DNA of 64,000 nucleotides from an uncultured Collinsella sp. (GTDB taxonomy: Bacteria; Actinomycetota; Coriobacteriia; Coriobacteriales; Coriobacteriaceae), in assembly GCA_900542325.1 (NCBI GenBank), contig UQMY01000002.1, positions 1 to 64,000 of the forward strand, in the 5' to 3' direction. How positions within the stretch are numbered: position 1 is the first letter of the stretch; each line of letters opens with the position of its first letter. The translations under genes and the position numbers were made by a program. A model generated the notes under the pieces. That model saw nothing but the letters and a program-made list of their open reading frames with translations, had not been told where the DNA came from and searched no databases. Shown piece after piece: positions 56,147 through 64,000 of this stretch.

Positions 56147-57974
56147 GATGCTCAAATTGCCGGTCTTGGACGTCGACGGCGAAAAGCTCGGCGTGGTCAA
56201 CGATTTTGGCATTGCTACCGGCGAAGTTTTTCCGCACGTGACGTCGCTCGCGTTCCGCGGCCCCGGCAAGACGCCGTTTATGATCAGCTGGCGCAAATGG
56301 GTCGACCGTATCGACGAGACGGGCGTGTATCTCAACACGTCTGCCACCAATATTCGCTTCTCGTACCTGCAGCCGACCGAGCTCCTGCTGGCGCGCGACG
56401 TGCTCAATAAGCAGATCGTCGACACGCAGGGCATGAAGGTCGTGCGCGTCAACGACATCAAGTTTTCCATGTCGGGCGAAAACCAGCTGCGCCTGTTGGG
56501 TGCCGAGGTCGGTGCCCGCGGTCTGCTGCGCGCGATCAGCCCCGCACTCGAGCACGTCGTCGAGGGCTTTATGAAGCACCTGGGCAAGCCGCTCAGCGAG
56601 GACATCATCGCTTGGTCCTACATGGACCTGCTCGACCGCTCGACTAAAAACATCCAACTCTCGGTGTCGCACAAGACGCTCGGCGAGCTGCACCCTGCCG
56701 ACATCGCCGACATTATCGAGCAGCTCGACCCGCGCCTGCGTGCGCAGGTGTTTGCGCAGCTCGATACTGCCCAGGCCGCCGAGGCCATCTCGGAGTTCGA
56801 TGACGACGAGCTTATGACCGAGATGCTCGAGGGCCTGTCCGACACCGACGCATCGTCGATGCTGGCCATGATGGACCCGGACGACGCTGCCGACCTGATC
56901 GACGAGCTTGATTACGAGAAGGCCGAGAAGCTCCTGCGCCTGATGGGCGTCAAGGAGGAGAAGGCGATTCGTAACCTGCTGGGGTATGAGGACAACACCG
57001 CCGGCCGCATTATGACCTCGGAGTTTGTCTCCCTGCCCGCCACGGCAACGGTCGGTGACGCCATCGAGGCGATTCGCGAGCTCGACGAGGACTTCGAGAG
57101 CGTCTACTACGTCTATACCGAGGATCCGAGCGGCATGCTGACCGGTGTGCTTTCGCTGCGCACGCTGATCGTAGCCGACCGCGACGCCACGCTGGGCCAG
57201 CTCGCCTATCGCGATCTGGTCTACGTGTCGCCCGACGAGGACCAGGAAGACGTGACGGACGAGATGACCAAGTACGACCTGGTTGCCATCCCTGTCTGCG
57301 ACGAGAACCGTCATATCCTGGGTATCGTGACCTTCGACGATGCCATGGACGTTATCGCCGAGGAGCATCAGGAGGACCTGCAGATCGCCGGTGTCGGCTC
57401 GGGCGATAGCGCGTCGGACGACTCGACGAACGTGCTCAGCTGGTTCGTGCATCGTCAGTACTGGGTCGTCGTGTGGGGCATCGCCTCGTGCATTATGGCG
57501 ACGGAGCTGGGGACGGCGCTGGGCTCCGCGCATCTGGTGGTGTTCCCCATGTGCGCCATGCCGCTCGTGCTGTTGGCTGCCTCGCGCATGGTGTCGTTCG
57601 TCAAGAATTACTTCCTCGAGTACGACGGTCACGACGACGAGCCCAAGCCGTACCTGGGATTCTTCTTCCAGAGCACGGGTATGGGCCTGATCCTTTCGCT
57701 CGTGACCTACCTGTGCGCGCAGCTGGTGCGCACCGCCGCGTTCCCCGATGCCTCTATGTTTGAGGAGCAGCTCTTTACCGGCTGCTTTAACATTGCCGCC
57801 ATCATCTGCCTGGTGGGCAACATGAGCGCCGTGATTTACCTGATGGTGCTGTTCTGGCGCGATGAGCACGACCTTAACACGTCGGGTACCGCCATGAACG
57901 TCATCGCCGTCATGATCTCGTGTGTGGCGTACTGCATCGCCGCGGTGCTGCTCACCATGTCGGTCATGGGATAG
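56130..57974 (+). CDS. PRC-barrel / MgtE_N / CBS membrane protein (divergent MgtE-like)
   Basis: A 614-residue protein probably involved in Mg or Mn homeostasis. Domains: PRC barrels (residues ~1-170, LPVLDVDGEKLGVVND), MgtE N-domain helical superhelix (~185-290, LHPADIADIIEQLDP, MDPDDAADLIDEL), a CBS pair (~290-415), and five C-terminal helices. The membrane part lacks the GGNAGSQ-type pore motif of true MgtE, so transport by itself is doubtful. The start is TTG 56130 with GGGGAG upstream; the N-terminal NYLSEMLKLPV fits the PRC family, so a later Met (56148) would truncate it. It sits nine bases before an Nramp-like gene, forming a regulatory-plus-transporter pair. Confidence 0.85.
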   Translation: MNYLSEMLKLPVLDVDGEKLGVVNDFGIATGEVFPHVTSLAFRGPGKTPFMISWRKWVDRIDETGVYLNTSATNIRFSYLQPTELLLARDVLNKQIVDTQGMKVVRVNDIKFSMSGENQLRLLGAEVGARGLLRAISPALEHVVEGFMKHLGKPLSEDIIAWSYMDLLDRSTKNIQLSVSHKTLGELHPADIADIIEQLDPRLRAQVFAQLDTAQAAEAISEFDDDELMTEMLEGLSDTDASSMLAMMDPDDAADLIDELDYEKAEKLLRLMGVKEEKAIRNLLGYEDNTAGRIMTSEFVSLPATATVGDAIEAIRELDEDFESVYYVYTEDPSGMLTGVLSLRTLIVADRDATLGQLAYRDLVYVSPDEDQEDVTDEMTKYDLVAIPVCDENRHILGIVTFDDAMDVIAEEHQEDLQIAGVGSGDSASDDSTNVLSWFVHRQYWVVVWGIASCIMATELGTALGSAHLVVFPMCAMPLVLLAASRMVSFVKNYFLEYDGHDDEPKPYLGFFFQSTGMGLILSLVTYLCAQLVRTAAFPDASMFEEQLFTGCFNIAAIICLVGNMSAVIYLMVLFWRDEHDLNTSGTAMNVIAVMISCVAYCIAAVLLTMSVMG

Positions 57975-57982
57975 GTGGTCGC

Positions 57983-59245
57983 GTGCAAAACACGAAGCAA
58001 AAGGGGAGCACCAAGCAAAAGCTGACCATCGCCGCCATCTTTGGCGCTATGGGCCCCGGTCTGCTGGCGGCGCTTTCGGGCAATGACGCCGGCGGCATTG
58101 CAACGTATTCCAGTGCGGGCGCCAGCTATGGCTACAAGATGCTCTGGATGCTTCCCGTCATGACTGTGCTGCTCATCGTGACGCAGGAGACCGCGGCGCG
58201 CTGCGGCTGCGTCACGGGTAAGGGCCTGGCATCGCTCATTCGCGAGCGCTTTGGCGTGCGCAAGAGTGTACTTGCTATGGCGGCGCTGTTGATCGCCAAC
58301 ACGGCTGTGACCATTTCGGAGTTTGCGGGTATTGCGAGCGGCCTTGCCCTCTTTGGCGTGCCGGCGAGCATCTCGGTGCCGTTGGTGGCGCTGCTGGTGT
58401 GGATGCTTACCATGTCGGGGAGTTTCCAGCGCATCGAGAAGATTCTGCTGCTGGTGAGCTGCGTGTTCGTGACCTATATTGTCGCCGCGTTTATGGCTGG
58501 CCCCAACTGGGGTGAGGTCGCGGTCGACCTGGTCGTGCCCAACATTCAAAATGACCCCAGCTACGTGTCGCTCGTGGTCGCAACGATCGGTACCACCATC
58601 GCACCGTGGATGATCTTTTTGGCTCAGAACAACGTGGTCGATAAGAACGCGGGCGAGGACGACATCGTGCTGCAGCGTATTGATACCGTGAGCGGCTCGC
58701 TTGCTGCCGATGTCATTGCCGGCTTTATTATCATCACGACCGGTACGGTGTTGTTCCCGGCGGGTATTCAGATTAGCGATGCCGCCGATGCTGCCCGCGC
58801 GCTGGAGCCTATTGCGGGTCAGTGGTCCACGGTACTGTTTGCCTCGGGCCTGGTCGCGGCGAGCTTCTTGGCCGCCTGCGTGCTGCCGGGCGTTACGTCG
58901 AGCGCTATCTGCGAGGCATTTGGCTGGGAGCGCGGTGCCGATCGCAGCTGGGACGAGGCCCCGGTCTATCGCGGCATCATTACGGCCATCATCGGCATCT
59001 CTGCCGTGCTGGTACTTATGCCCGGCGTCGATCTGTTCCAGATTATGATGACCTCGCAGGTCATCAATGGCGTGCTGCTGCCCGTGGTTCTGGTGTTCCA
59101 GGTGGTTATTGCCGCTGACCGTCACATTATGGGCACTAACCGCAACGGCCGCGTGTGGAATGTGCTCACTTGGGCGACTATCGGTGTGATTACGGTGCTG
59201 ACGGTCGTCATGTTTGTTCTACAGGCGATGGGTTACAGCGCTTAG
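57983..59245 (+). CDS. Nramp-family divalent metal transporter, NRMT-like (Mg/Mn)
   Basis: A 420-residue, 11-helix transporter. In helix 1 the canonical DPGN is replaced by GNDAGG (GPGLLAALSGNDAGGIATYS). In helix 6 the usual Met-Pro-His-Asn is replaced by TTIAPWMIFLAQNNVVDK. Loss of the transition-metal Met ligand is the hallmark of Nramp-related magnesium transporters, described from a related Coriobacterium (Eggerthella lenta); assignment of Mg as substrate is inference. The GTG start at 57983 is eight bases after the upstream stop codon. Coupling to the PRC/CBS protein suggests allosteric control by that partner. Confidence 0.85.
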   Translation: MQNTKQKGSTKQKLTIAAIFGAMGPGLLAALSGNDAGGIATYSSAGASYGYKMLWMLPVMTVLLIVTQETAARCGCVTGKGLASLIRERFGVRKSVLAMAALLIANTAVTISEFAGIASGLALFGVPASISVPLVALLVWMLTMSGSFQRIEKILLLVSCVFVTYIVAAFMAGPNWGEVAVDLVVPNIQNDPSYVSLVVATIGTTIAPWMIFLAQNNVVDKNAGEDDIVLQRIDTVSGSLAADVIAGFIIITTGTVLFPAGIQISDAADAARALEPIAGQWSTVLFASGLVAASFLAACVLPGVTSSAICEAFGWERGADRSWDEAPVYRGIITAIIGISAVLVLMPGVDLFQIMMTSQVINGVLLPVVLVFQVVIAADRHIMGTNRNGRVWNVLTWATIGVITVLTVVMFVLQAMGYSA

Positions 59246-59262
59246 CGCCTCTTTTGGACTCC

Positions 59263-59298
59263 AAACAGGCCGCAGCGATGGACTGCGGCCTGTTTTTT
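59263..59298 (+). terminator. Intrinsic terminator of the Nramp operon
   Basis: AAACAGGCCGCAG pairs exactly with CTGCGGCCTGTTT around CGATGGA, with a run of six Ts, 18 bases after the stop codon. Confidence 0.92.
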
Positions 59299-59342
59299 GC
59301 CCGCTATAGGGCGTTAGTTATATGGCAGTGGACAATAAATGC

Positions 59343-59542
59343 CAAATATGAGTACTGTTGCCTTGCCGATAGCATTTACGACCAAGAAAATAATGAACAT
59401 AGTTAAGAATCTGTTTATTAAAAGCGGGTCTCCAAGTCCTAAGCCGGCCATTCTGGTCAACTGGAAGGGTCGCGCGCTACCGCATGAGCGCCATTTTGGG
59501 TGGTTTTGCCTGCTACTAAAATGGTAACAGTACTCATATTTG
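59343..59542. repeat. 200-bp palindrome-bounded element
   Basis: CAAATATGAGTACTGTTGCC (59343-59362) pairs with 59523-59542 with one mismatch in 20. The 160-nt interior is AT-richer and holds GACCA near the left and TGGTC towards the right, as in the three-unit array at 37551-38202. A T-rich string (CCCCTTTTT) follows. It lies in the 545-bp gap between the Nramp gene and OatA. Confidence 0.75.
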
Positions 59543-59731
59543 CCCCTTTTTGTCCATGACCTCTTGGAGTCGGCTCGAAAAGAGTGATTTTGGGTTGTTT
59601 GCTGCGGGTGTGGGCTTGGAAACAACGTTCGGGGTGGCGAGGCGCCCAGAATTTGGTCGCAAGGAGGGCGTTCCTCGGCTGTGTCAGGAGTGTCCCTGGG
59701 TGCCGGCACATAAGGAACGTCCCTAACTGTC
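59543..59731. other. Intergenic stretch, no gene recognised
   Basis: No credible coding frame. It contains fragments GTCAGGAGTGTCCCTGGG and GGAACGTCCC near 59685-59725 that echo the GGGGACAG-type repeats elsewhere in the window. Confidence 0.4.
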
Positions 59732-59765
59732 GGAGGGGGTGCCTGCCGTGGCAGGCACCCCCTCC
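59732..59765 (-). terminator. Strong hairpin after the OatA-like gene
   Basis: GGAGGGGGTGCCTGCC pairs perfectly (16 bp) with GGCAGGCACCCCCTCC around two bases. It is 26 bases past the stop of the minus-strand gene. No clear U-tract follows, but stability and place suggest a terminator. Confidence 0.7.
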
Positions 59766-59790
59766 GGATGTGGGAAGTTTGCGCTGCAGG

Positions 59791-62007
59791 TTACTTGTCG
59801 GTGCCCAGCTTGTGCGGCTTGAGAGCGAGCGCATTGACGAGCGCGTCGGTGGCAGACTTGACGGCTGCCGGCTGCGGATCGTTGACGTGATCCTCGGGAT
59901 GCACGGGCAGGTCCTTCTTGACTGCATCGTGGATCAAGTTGAGGTACTCAGTCACGCCAGTGGTCGATAGGTGCGTGCCATCGCCATCGAACAGGTCGTT
60001 GCGATTGGCGCTGTATCCGAACCAGTCGATAACGCGCACGTTCTTGTAGCGCGTAGCGGCGTTGGCGATGGCCTGGTTGGTAGAGCCAACCCACGGCTGC
60101 GGGCTGCGCGTGTTCACAAACACCACAATACGCTTATCTCCTGCATCGGCCATGATGGCGTCGATCTGGTCGTCGGTTACCAAGCCATTGGTTCCCAGTG
60201 CAAAGACCACGATCTTGCCGGCAAGGTTCTGTTGGAGATAGCCCTCAAATGTCGCGCGGCCCGCATCAAACTGGCGGCCCTTTTCGGCATCGATATGGCT
60301 GTGCGGGAACACGCCGTCAAAGGAATCAACGGCGCGCAGCGACACGGAGTCACCGATCATCAACAGGTCGTAGGAGCCATCGGGGAAGCCGTCGTTGTCC
60401 TTGTCGGTGTCGTCGGCCGCCTGCTGGTCGGTGGGCGCGGTGTTTTTTGCTTCCTCGTTGAGGACTTCGACGCCCTCACCGCTCAGTGCGGAGGTCTCCG
60501 GCACAAAGATCAGGCCGCCCAGCGCGATAACAAGCACGATCCCGCAAGTGGCGCACACGGGAATATGCGCGCGCACCCAGTTGGCGGGCGTGGTGGTGCC
60601 GTCGCGGAACTCGGATACGGTGCGCCCAAAGGCGCCCTTTCTAAACGGCGTCTCGATAAAGCGATATGAACATTCGGCTACGGCGACCACCAACAACACC
60701 TGCAAAATGTACTGCCACCACGGCGTATCGTTGATGTTGGCGACCGGGTTCATGAGCAACAGTAGCGGATAGTGCCACAGGTAGATGCTGTACGAGCGCT
60801 TGCCAACCCACACGAGCGGCTCGGCGGACAGTGCGCGGGCAACCATTCCCTGGGGCTGCACGCAGGCCGCGATGACCATGAGCGTGAGGATGGAGCATAG
60901 CAGCGTGCCGCCGCGATACTGGAACGCGGTGTAGCCGTTGGTGAGCGCGACCATGGCGGCAAGGCCAACCAGACCCACGACGCCTAACACATCGATGGAT
61001 GCGGGCGAGGACCAAAAGCGCACGAGGGCGCTCGGCTGTGCCGGGACGGTCTCGGCTGCGTTGTCGGCCTTCTCGCCAGGCTTGCCCTCGGCGTTCTTGC
61101 CGTGCTTGGCGGCGCCAGCCAGGCGATTGAGCCCCAAACGATGAGCGAGACGCACCGGCGCCAGGTCGCGATCGGGGATAAAGGCCATCCAGGCGCCCAG
61201 CAGCAGCGAGAAGACGCGGGTGTCGGTGCCGTAGTACACGCGGCTGGGGTCGGCGGCAGGGTTGTAGAGCACCATCATGGCAAGGGCGGATACCGCTGCG
61301 AGTCCCAGGACCACACGGCGCGTGTTGGGTTTGCTCACATGCATGGACACCATGGCAAACAGCAGCGGTGGCCAAACCAGGTAGAACTGTTCCTCGATGG
61401 CGAGCGACCAAAAGTGCGTAAGCGGCGAGGGATCGCCCAGAGCATTGAAGTACGAGACGTCCTGCAGAATCTGCCACCAGTTGTTAAAGAACAGCAGCGA
61501 CGGCAGAATGTCGGGACGCATCTTGGTGAGCATCACGTGGTTAAAGATGGTGCACAGCGCGCAGGTCACGAACACTACCGTTACCACGGCGGGGACCAGG
61601 CGACGGATGCGGCGAATCCAGAAGCTCTTAAGGTCGATGCGGCCGGTCTTGGCGACTTCGTTGAGCAGCAAGCGCGTGATCAGATAGCCCGAAAGCACAA
61701 AGAAGATCGTGACGCCGAGCAGGCCGCCCTGAGCCCACGTGAGGTTGAGGTGATAGAGCACCACCGCGACGACGGCAAGCGTGCGCAGGCCGTCGAGCGC
61801 AGGGATGTAGCGGGACTTGGGGCGAGCAGGCGTCTGCTCCGCGGCGGGAGTGTTGGCGCGGCCAGCGTTGTTGGCAGAAGCGCGATGGGGGCTCGCGGTG
61901 CGTCGCGGCTCGTTGGCACGGCGCTCGCCCTTCACGCGTTCGTGCGGCGCCGGCTCGTTGCCCGTGCGGCGTCGACCGCGCGAGCCCGATTGCGAGAATT
62001 GTTCCAT
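59791..62007 (-). CDS. OatA-like acyltransferase: acyltransferase-3 plus SGNH domains
   Basis: A 738-residue enzyme that O-acetylates a wall polymer, in the OatA family on peptidoglycan MurNAc (lysozyme resistance). A basic disordered N-terminus (~65 residues) is followed by the acyltransferase-3 membrane domain (YIPALDGLRTLAVVAVVLYH with the conserved His, FFVLSGYLITRLL, THFWSLAIEEQFYLVWP) of about ten helices. The C-terminal SGNH hydrolase has Ser in MIGDSVSL, an ALGTNG block and DGTHLS with the Asp-His pair. All catalytic residues appear intact. It is monocistronic, with a strong hairpin at its 3' end. Confidence 0.93.
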   Translation of the reverse strand: MEQFSQSGSRGRRRTGNEPAPHERVKGERRANEPRRTASPHRASANNAGRANTPAAEQTPARPKSRYIPALDGLRTLAVVAVVLYHLNLTWAQGGLLGVTIFFVLSGYLITRLLLNEVAKTGRIDLKSFWIRRIRRLVPAVVTVVFVTCALCTIFNHVMLTKMRPDILPSLLFFNNWWQILQDVSYFNALGDPSPLTHFWSLAIEEQFYLVWPPLLFAMVSMHVSKPNTRRVVLGLAAVSALAMMVLYNPAADPSRVYYGTDTRVFSLLLGAWMAFIPDRDLAPVRLAHRLGLNRLAGAAKHGKNAEGKPGEKADNAAETVPAQPSALVRFWSSPASIDVLGVVGLVGLAAMVALTNGYTAFQYRGGTLLCSILTLMVIAACVQPQGMVARALSAEPLVWVGKRSYSIYLWHYPLLLLMNPVANINDTPWWQYILQVLLVVAVAECSYRFIETPFRKGAFGRTVSEFRDGTTTPANWVRAHIPVCATCGIVLVIALGGLIFVPETSALSGEGVEVLNEEAKNTAPTDQQAADDTDKDNDGFPDGSYDLLMIGDSVSLRAVDSFDGVFPHSHIDAEKGRQFDAGRATFEGYLQQNLAGKIVVFALGTNGLVTDDQIDAIMADAGDKRIVVFVNTRSPQPWVGSTNQAIANAATRYKNVRVIDWFGYSANRNDLFDGDGTHLSTTGVTEYLNLIHDAVKKDLPVHPEDHVNDPQPAAVKSATDALVNALALKPHKLGTDK

Positions 62008-62100
62008 ATAACATCATCCAATGACGAGAATAATCAGCACGTATTCATTGTAGCTGCCTGCCCCTGTGAATGCTTGCTGCTGGCGCAAGCTCAAGCGCGC

Positions 62101-62118
62101 GTCCACATCAAAGTGGAC
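62101..62118. promoter_or_regulatory. Small palindrome upstream of the kinase gene
   Basis: GTCCACATCAAAGTGGAC, a 6+6 bp palindrome in the promoter region, 76 bases before the ribokinase start codon. It could be an operator for a sugar repressor of the salvage operon. Confidence 0.3.
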
Positions 62119-62194
62119 TAAAGTTATAGGGGGTGCGAGAGTGCACAATCGTTGGTCGACGGTGGGCGCAAAGCCTGAAGACGAGGAGGTTTCC

Positions 62195-63190
62195 ATGGCG
62201 GATCACAGCATCGTTGCGGTGTTCGGCAGCATGAACATGGACCTTTCGGTGGCGTGCGAGCGCATGCCGCGCGCGGGCGAGACGGTCGATGGCAGCGGTT
62301 TTATCACCAACGCCGGCGGTAAGGGAGCCAATCAGGCCGTTGCCGCTGCGCGCATGGGTGCGCGCACGTGCATGATCGGCGCTGTTGGGCGCGATACCTT
62401 TGGCGATGCGCTTGTGGCAGGGCTCCAAGATGCCGGCGTGGGCGTTGAGTTCGTGACACGTCTCGACGACGTGGAGACCGGTACTGCGACTATCATTCGC
62501 TGTGAGAGCGACAACCGCATCGTGCTGTCGCCGGGCGCCAACCATGCGCTTGCGGGCGAGGACGTTGCCCGCGCACTGAGGCGCTTGGTGGCCGACGAGC
62601 TCGACGGCGATGCCAGCGAGATTGCCCCGGCTGCTGGCGGCGTCTTTATCGCCCAGGGCGAATGTGACCTTGCGGCGACGGCCGGGGCGCTTGCTTGCGC
62701 TCACGAGCTGGGGTTCTATACGATCTTTAACCCGGCGCCCGCCTGCGACCTGCCGGCAGGAGCGTGGCCAGCGGTCGACCTGGTCTGCCCCAACGAGACC
62801 GAGTGCCAGGTACTGACGGGCATTCTGCCCACGGATGATGCGAGTTGCGTCGCCGCGCTCAATGCGCTGCTCGACAAGGGCGCCGGGGCTGCGGTCATCA
62901 CGTTGGGCGGCGCCGGCTCGGTTACGCTCGGCGATGGCGGTGAGCCGCTGCGCATGCCGGCGCTTTCGAGCGCGGTGGTCGATACGACGGCCGCGGGCGA
63001 TACGTTTATCGGCGCGTTGGCGGCGGCTCGTCTGGAGGGCCTGCCGCTCTTTGAGTGCATGGCGGCGGGTGCTCGCGCCTCGGCGGTGACGGTGTCGCGC
63101 CTGGGCGCTCAGCAATCAATTCCCACGCGTGCGGAAGTCGAGCACAAGTTTGGTTTAGACGGTTTGGATGTAGACGGAGAAGCGGAGTAG
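62195..63190 (+). CDS. PfkB-family carbohydrate kinase, ribokinase-like
   Basis: Phosphorylates a sugar, most likely ribose, with ATP. The 331-residue protein has the family's GSMNMDLSV opening, the first signature with GGKGANQAVAAARMG, the NPAPA stretch, NETEC, ITLGGAGSV and the anion-hole signature DTTAAGDTFIGALAA with the catalytic Asp. All are typical of RbsK. The start is ATG 62195 behind GAGGAGGT. It is followed after four bases by a nucleoside hydrolase, so the pair would turn ribonucleosides into ribose-5-phosphate. Confidence 0.93.
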   Translation: MADHSIVAVFGSMNMDLSVACERMPRAGETVDGSGFITNAGGKGANQAVAAARMGARTCMIGAVGRDTFGDALVAGLQDAGVGVEFVTRLDDVETGTATIIRCESDNRIVLSPGANHALAGEDVARALRRLVADELDGDASEIAPAAGGVFIAQGECDLAATAGALACAHELGFYTIFNPAPACDLPAGAWPAVDLVCPNETECQVLTGILPTDDASCVAALNALLDKGAGAAVITLGGAGSVTLGDGGEPLRMPALSSAVVDTTAAGDTFIGALAAARLEGLPLFECMAAGARASAVTVSRLGAQQSIPTRAEVEHKFGLDGLDVDGEAE

Positions 63191-63194
63191 AACA

Positions 63195-64000
63195 ATGGCA
63201 ACCAAGAAGCTGATCCTTGATCTGGATATGGGTGTGGATGATGCGATGGCGCTCGCCTATGCCATCGCGAGCCCCGAGGTGGAGCTCGTCGGCATCACCA
63301 CGTGCTTTGGTAACGTGCGCGTCGAGCAGTCGGCGCACAACTGCCTGGCGGTGCTCGACCTGTTGGGTCGTCCCGAGGTGCCGGTGTACCTGGGCGCCGA
63401 TCGTCCCATGAAGGCGACCGAACCCTACACGCCGCCGGCGTCCACCACGCTTATCCACGGCAAGAACGGTATTGGCGGCGCAAGCGTGCCCGCCTCGCCG
63501 TACGAGCCGGTGGGAGCGACCTCGGCCGACGGCAACGCGGCGGTCGATTATCTGATCGATGCCGCGCGTACCTATGGTCCCGATCTGGTCTACGTAGCGA
63601 CTGGCCCGCTCTCCAACCTGGCGCTCGCCCTGGAGCGCGATGCGGCGGCGATGATGTCCATCGGCCGCGTGGTCGTGATGGGCGGCGCCCTTACCGTGCC
63701 CGGCAACGTGAGCGCGGGCGCCGAGGCCAACATGGCGAGCGACCCCGAGGCAGCCGACGCGGTGCTGCGCTCGGGCCGTAAGCTCACCATGGTGGGTCTG
63801 GACGTGACGCATCGCGTGGTGCTCACACGCCGCGACATTGCCGGCTGGACGGGCTCGGGTACTATGGCTGGCTGCGCATTTGCGAGCATGGTCGAGCACT
63901 ACATTGGTTCGTACGAAATGAACGCGTCCTACCTGGGTGGCTGCGCGCTGCACGATCCACTGGCGGTTGCCGTGGCGATCGACCCCACGCTCGTAGGTGC
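63195..64000 (+). CDS. Inosine-uridine-preferring nucleoside hydrolase (3' end beyond the window)
   Basis: Splits ribonucleosides to base and ribose. The start, ATG 63195, is four bases after the kinase stop; the frame stays open to the window edge, giving 268 residues of a family that is usually ~310. The calcium-binding N-terminal motif reads DLDMGVDDAMA (DxDxGxDD kept, though DTDPG is more usual). VATGPLSNLALAL, VVMGGAL and the catalytic-site stretch GCALHDPLAVAVAIDP follow. The operon with a ribokinase makes a nucleoside salvage unit; a transporter may lie beyond the edge. Confidence 0.92.
   Translation, partial: MATKKLILDLDMGVDDAMALAYAIASPEVELVGITTCFGNVRVEQSAHNCLAVLDLLGRPEVPVYLGADRPMKATEPYTPPASTTLIHGKNGIGGASVPASPYEPVGATSADGNAAVDYLIDAARTYGPDLVYVATGPLSNLALALERDAAAMMSIGRVVVMGGALTVPGNVSAGAEANMASDPEAADAVLRSGRKLTMVGLDVTHRVVLTRRDIAGWTGSGTMAGCAFASMVEHYIGSYEMNASYLGGCALHDPLAVAVAIDPTLVG

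Noticed and set aside
55836..57869. 677-codon open frame antisense to the MgtE-like gene
   Set aside because: No recognisable motif, and it runs through the structured leader. Shadow.
56148..57974. ATG 56148 as the start of the MgtE-like protein
   Set aside because: It would remove NYLSE at the start of the PRC domain and has no ribosome site; TTG 56130 has GGGGAG at proper distance.

Overview
The window is GC-rich, gene-dense bacterial DNA. Gene content points to a gut actinobacterium of class Coriobacteriia, most likely Collinsella or a close relative: glmU-prs-pth order, a group 4 Ech-type [NiFe] hydrogenase, an Nramp-related transporter beside a PRC/MgtE-like protein, an old-yellow-enzyme Fe-S reductase, and many palindromic intergenic elements. 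The genus is an inference from family knowledge; no 16S gene is present.

Layout. 1-3500 (minus): housekeeping genes pth, prs, glmU. 3693-6947 (plus): a complete ECF vitamin/metal importer (T, fused A-A, S). 7096-7914 (minus): exonuclease III. 8050-11330 (plus): sirtuin, then a folP-folK fusion and a biotin-ligase-like protein. 11605-12378 (minus): coaX. 12575-12651: initiator tRNA, followed by a three-unit hairpin array. 13099-16669: a flavin/Fe-S ene-reductase and a DUF4143 ATPase preceded by four phased 12-bp repeats.

16955-30744 is the most distinctive coding region. Three single-pass membrane proteins lie directly ahead of a 3631-residue secreted protein built of GLUG-like beta-helix repeats, with an acidic N-terminal linker and no visible LPXTG anchor. 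I read it as one operon encoding a cell-surface structure.

31205-37464: a small HTH protein, then an Ech hydrogenase operon (fused EchA-EchB, then C, D, E, F) that should couple ferredoxin oxidation, H2 evolution and ion pumping. 37551-38202 holds a tandem array of three ~155-bp palindromic elements at ~250-bp spacing. They share a 15-nt core but have different long arms. 38263-43562: a two-component system divergent from an ABC-2 exporter. 43817-47205: a LolD/FtsX-type ABC system. 47409-48614: a DUF362 ferredoxin protein. 48866-52183: a hydrolase and the hemolysin-III and CNNM/CorC membrane proteins. 52208-55801: small envelope-associated proteins and a NodB-fold protein that lacks metal ligands.

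56130-59245: a PRC-MgtE_N-CBS membrane protein and an Nramp-family transporter, with a structured leader that looks like an RNA switch. 59791-62007 (minus): an OatA-like O-acetyltransferase. 62195-64000: a ribokinase-like sugar kinase and a nucleoside hydrolase cut by the window edge, together a ribonucleoside salvage pair.

A recurring theme is palindromic elements: at least ten intergenic ones, and one inserted in frame inside the ECF ATPase gene. Long reading frames antisense to real genes were treated as GC-driven shadows.
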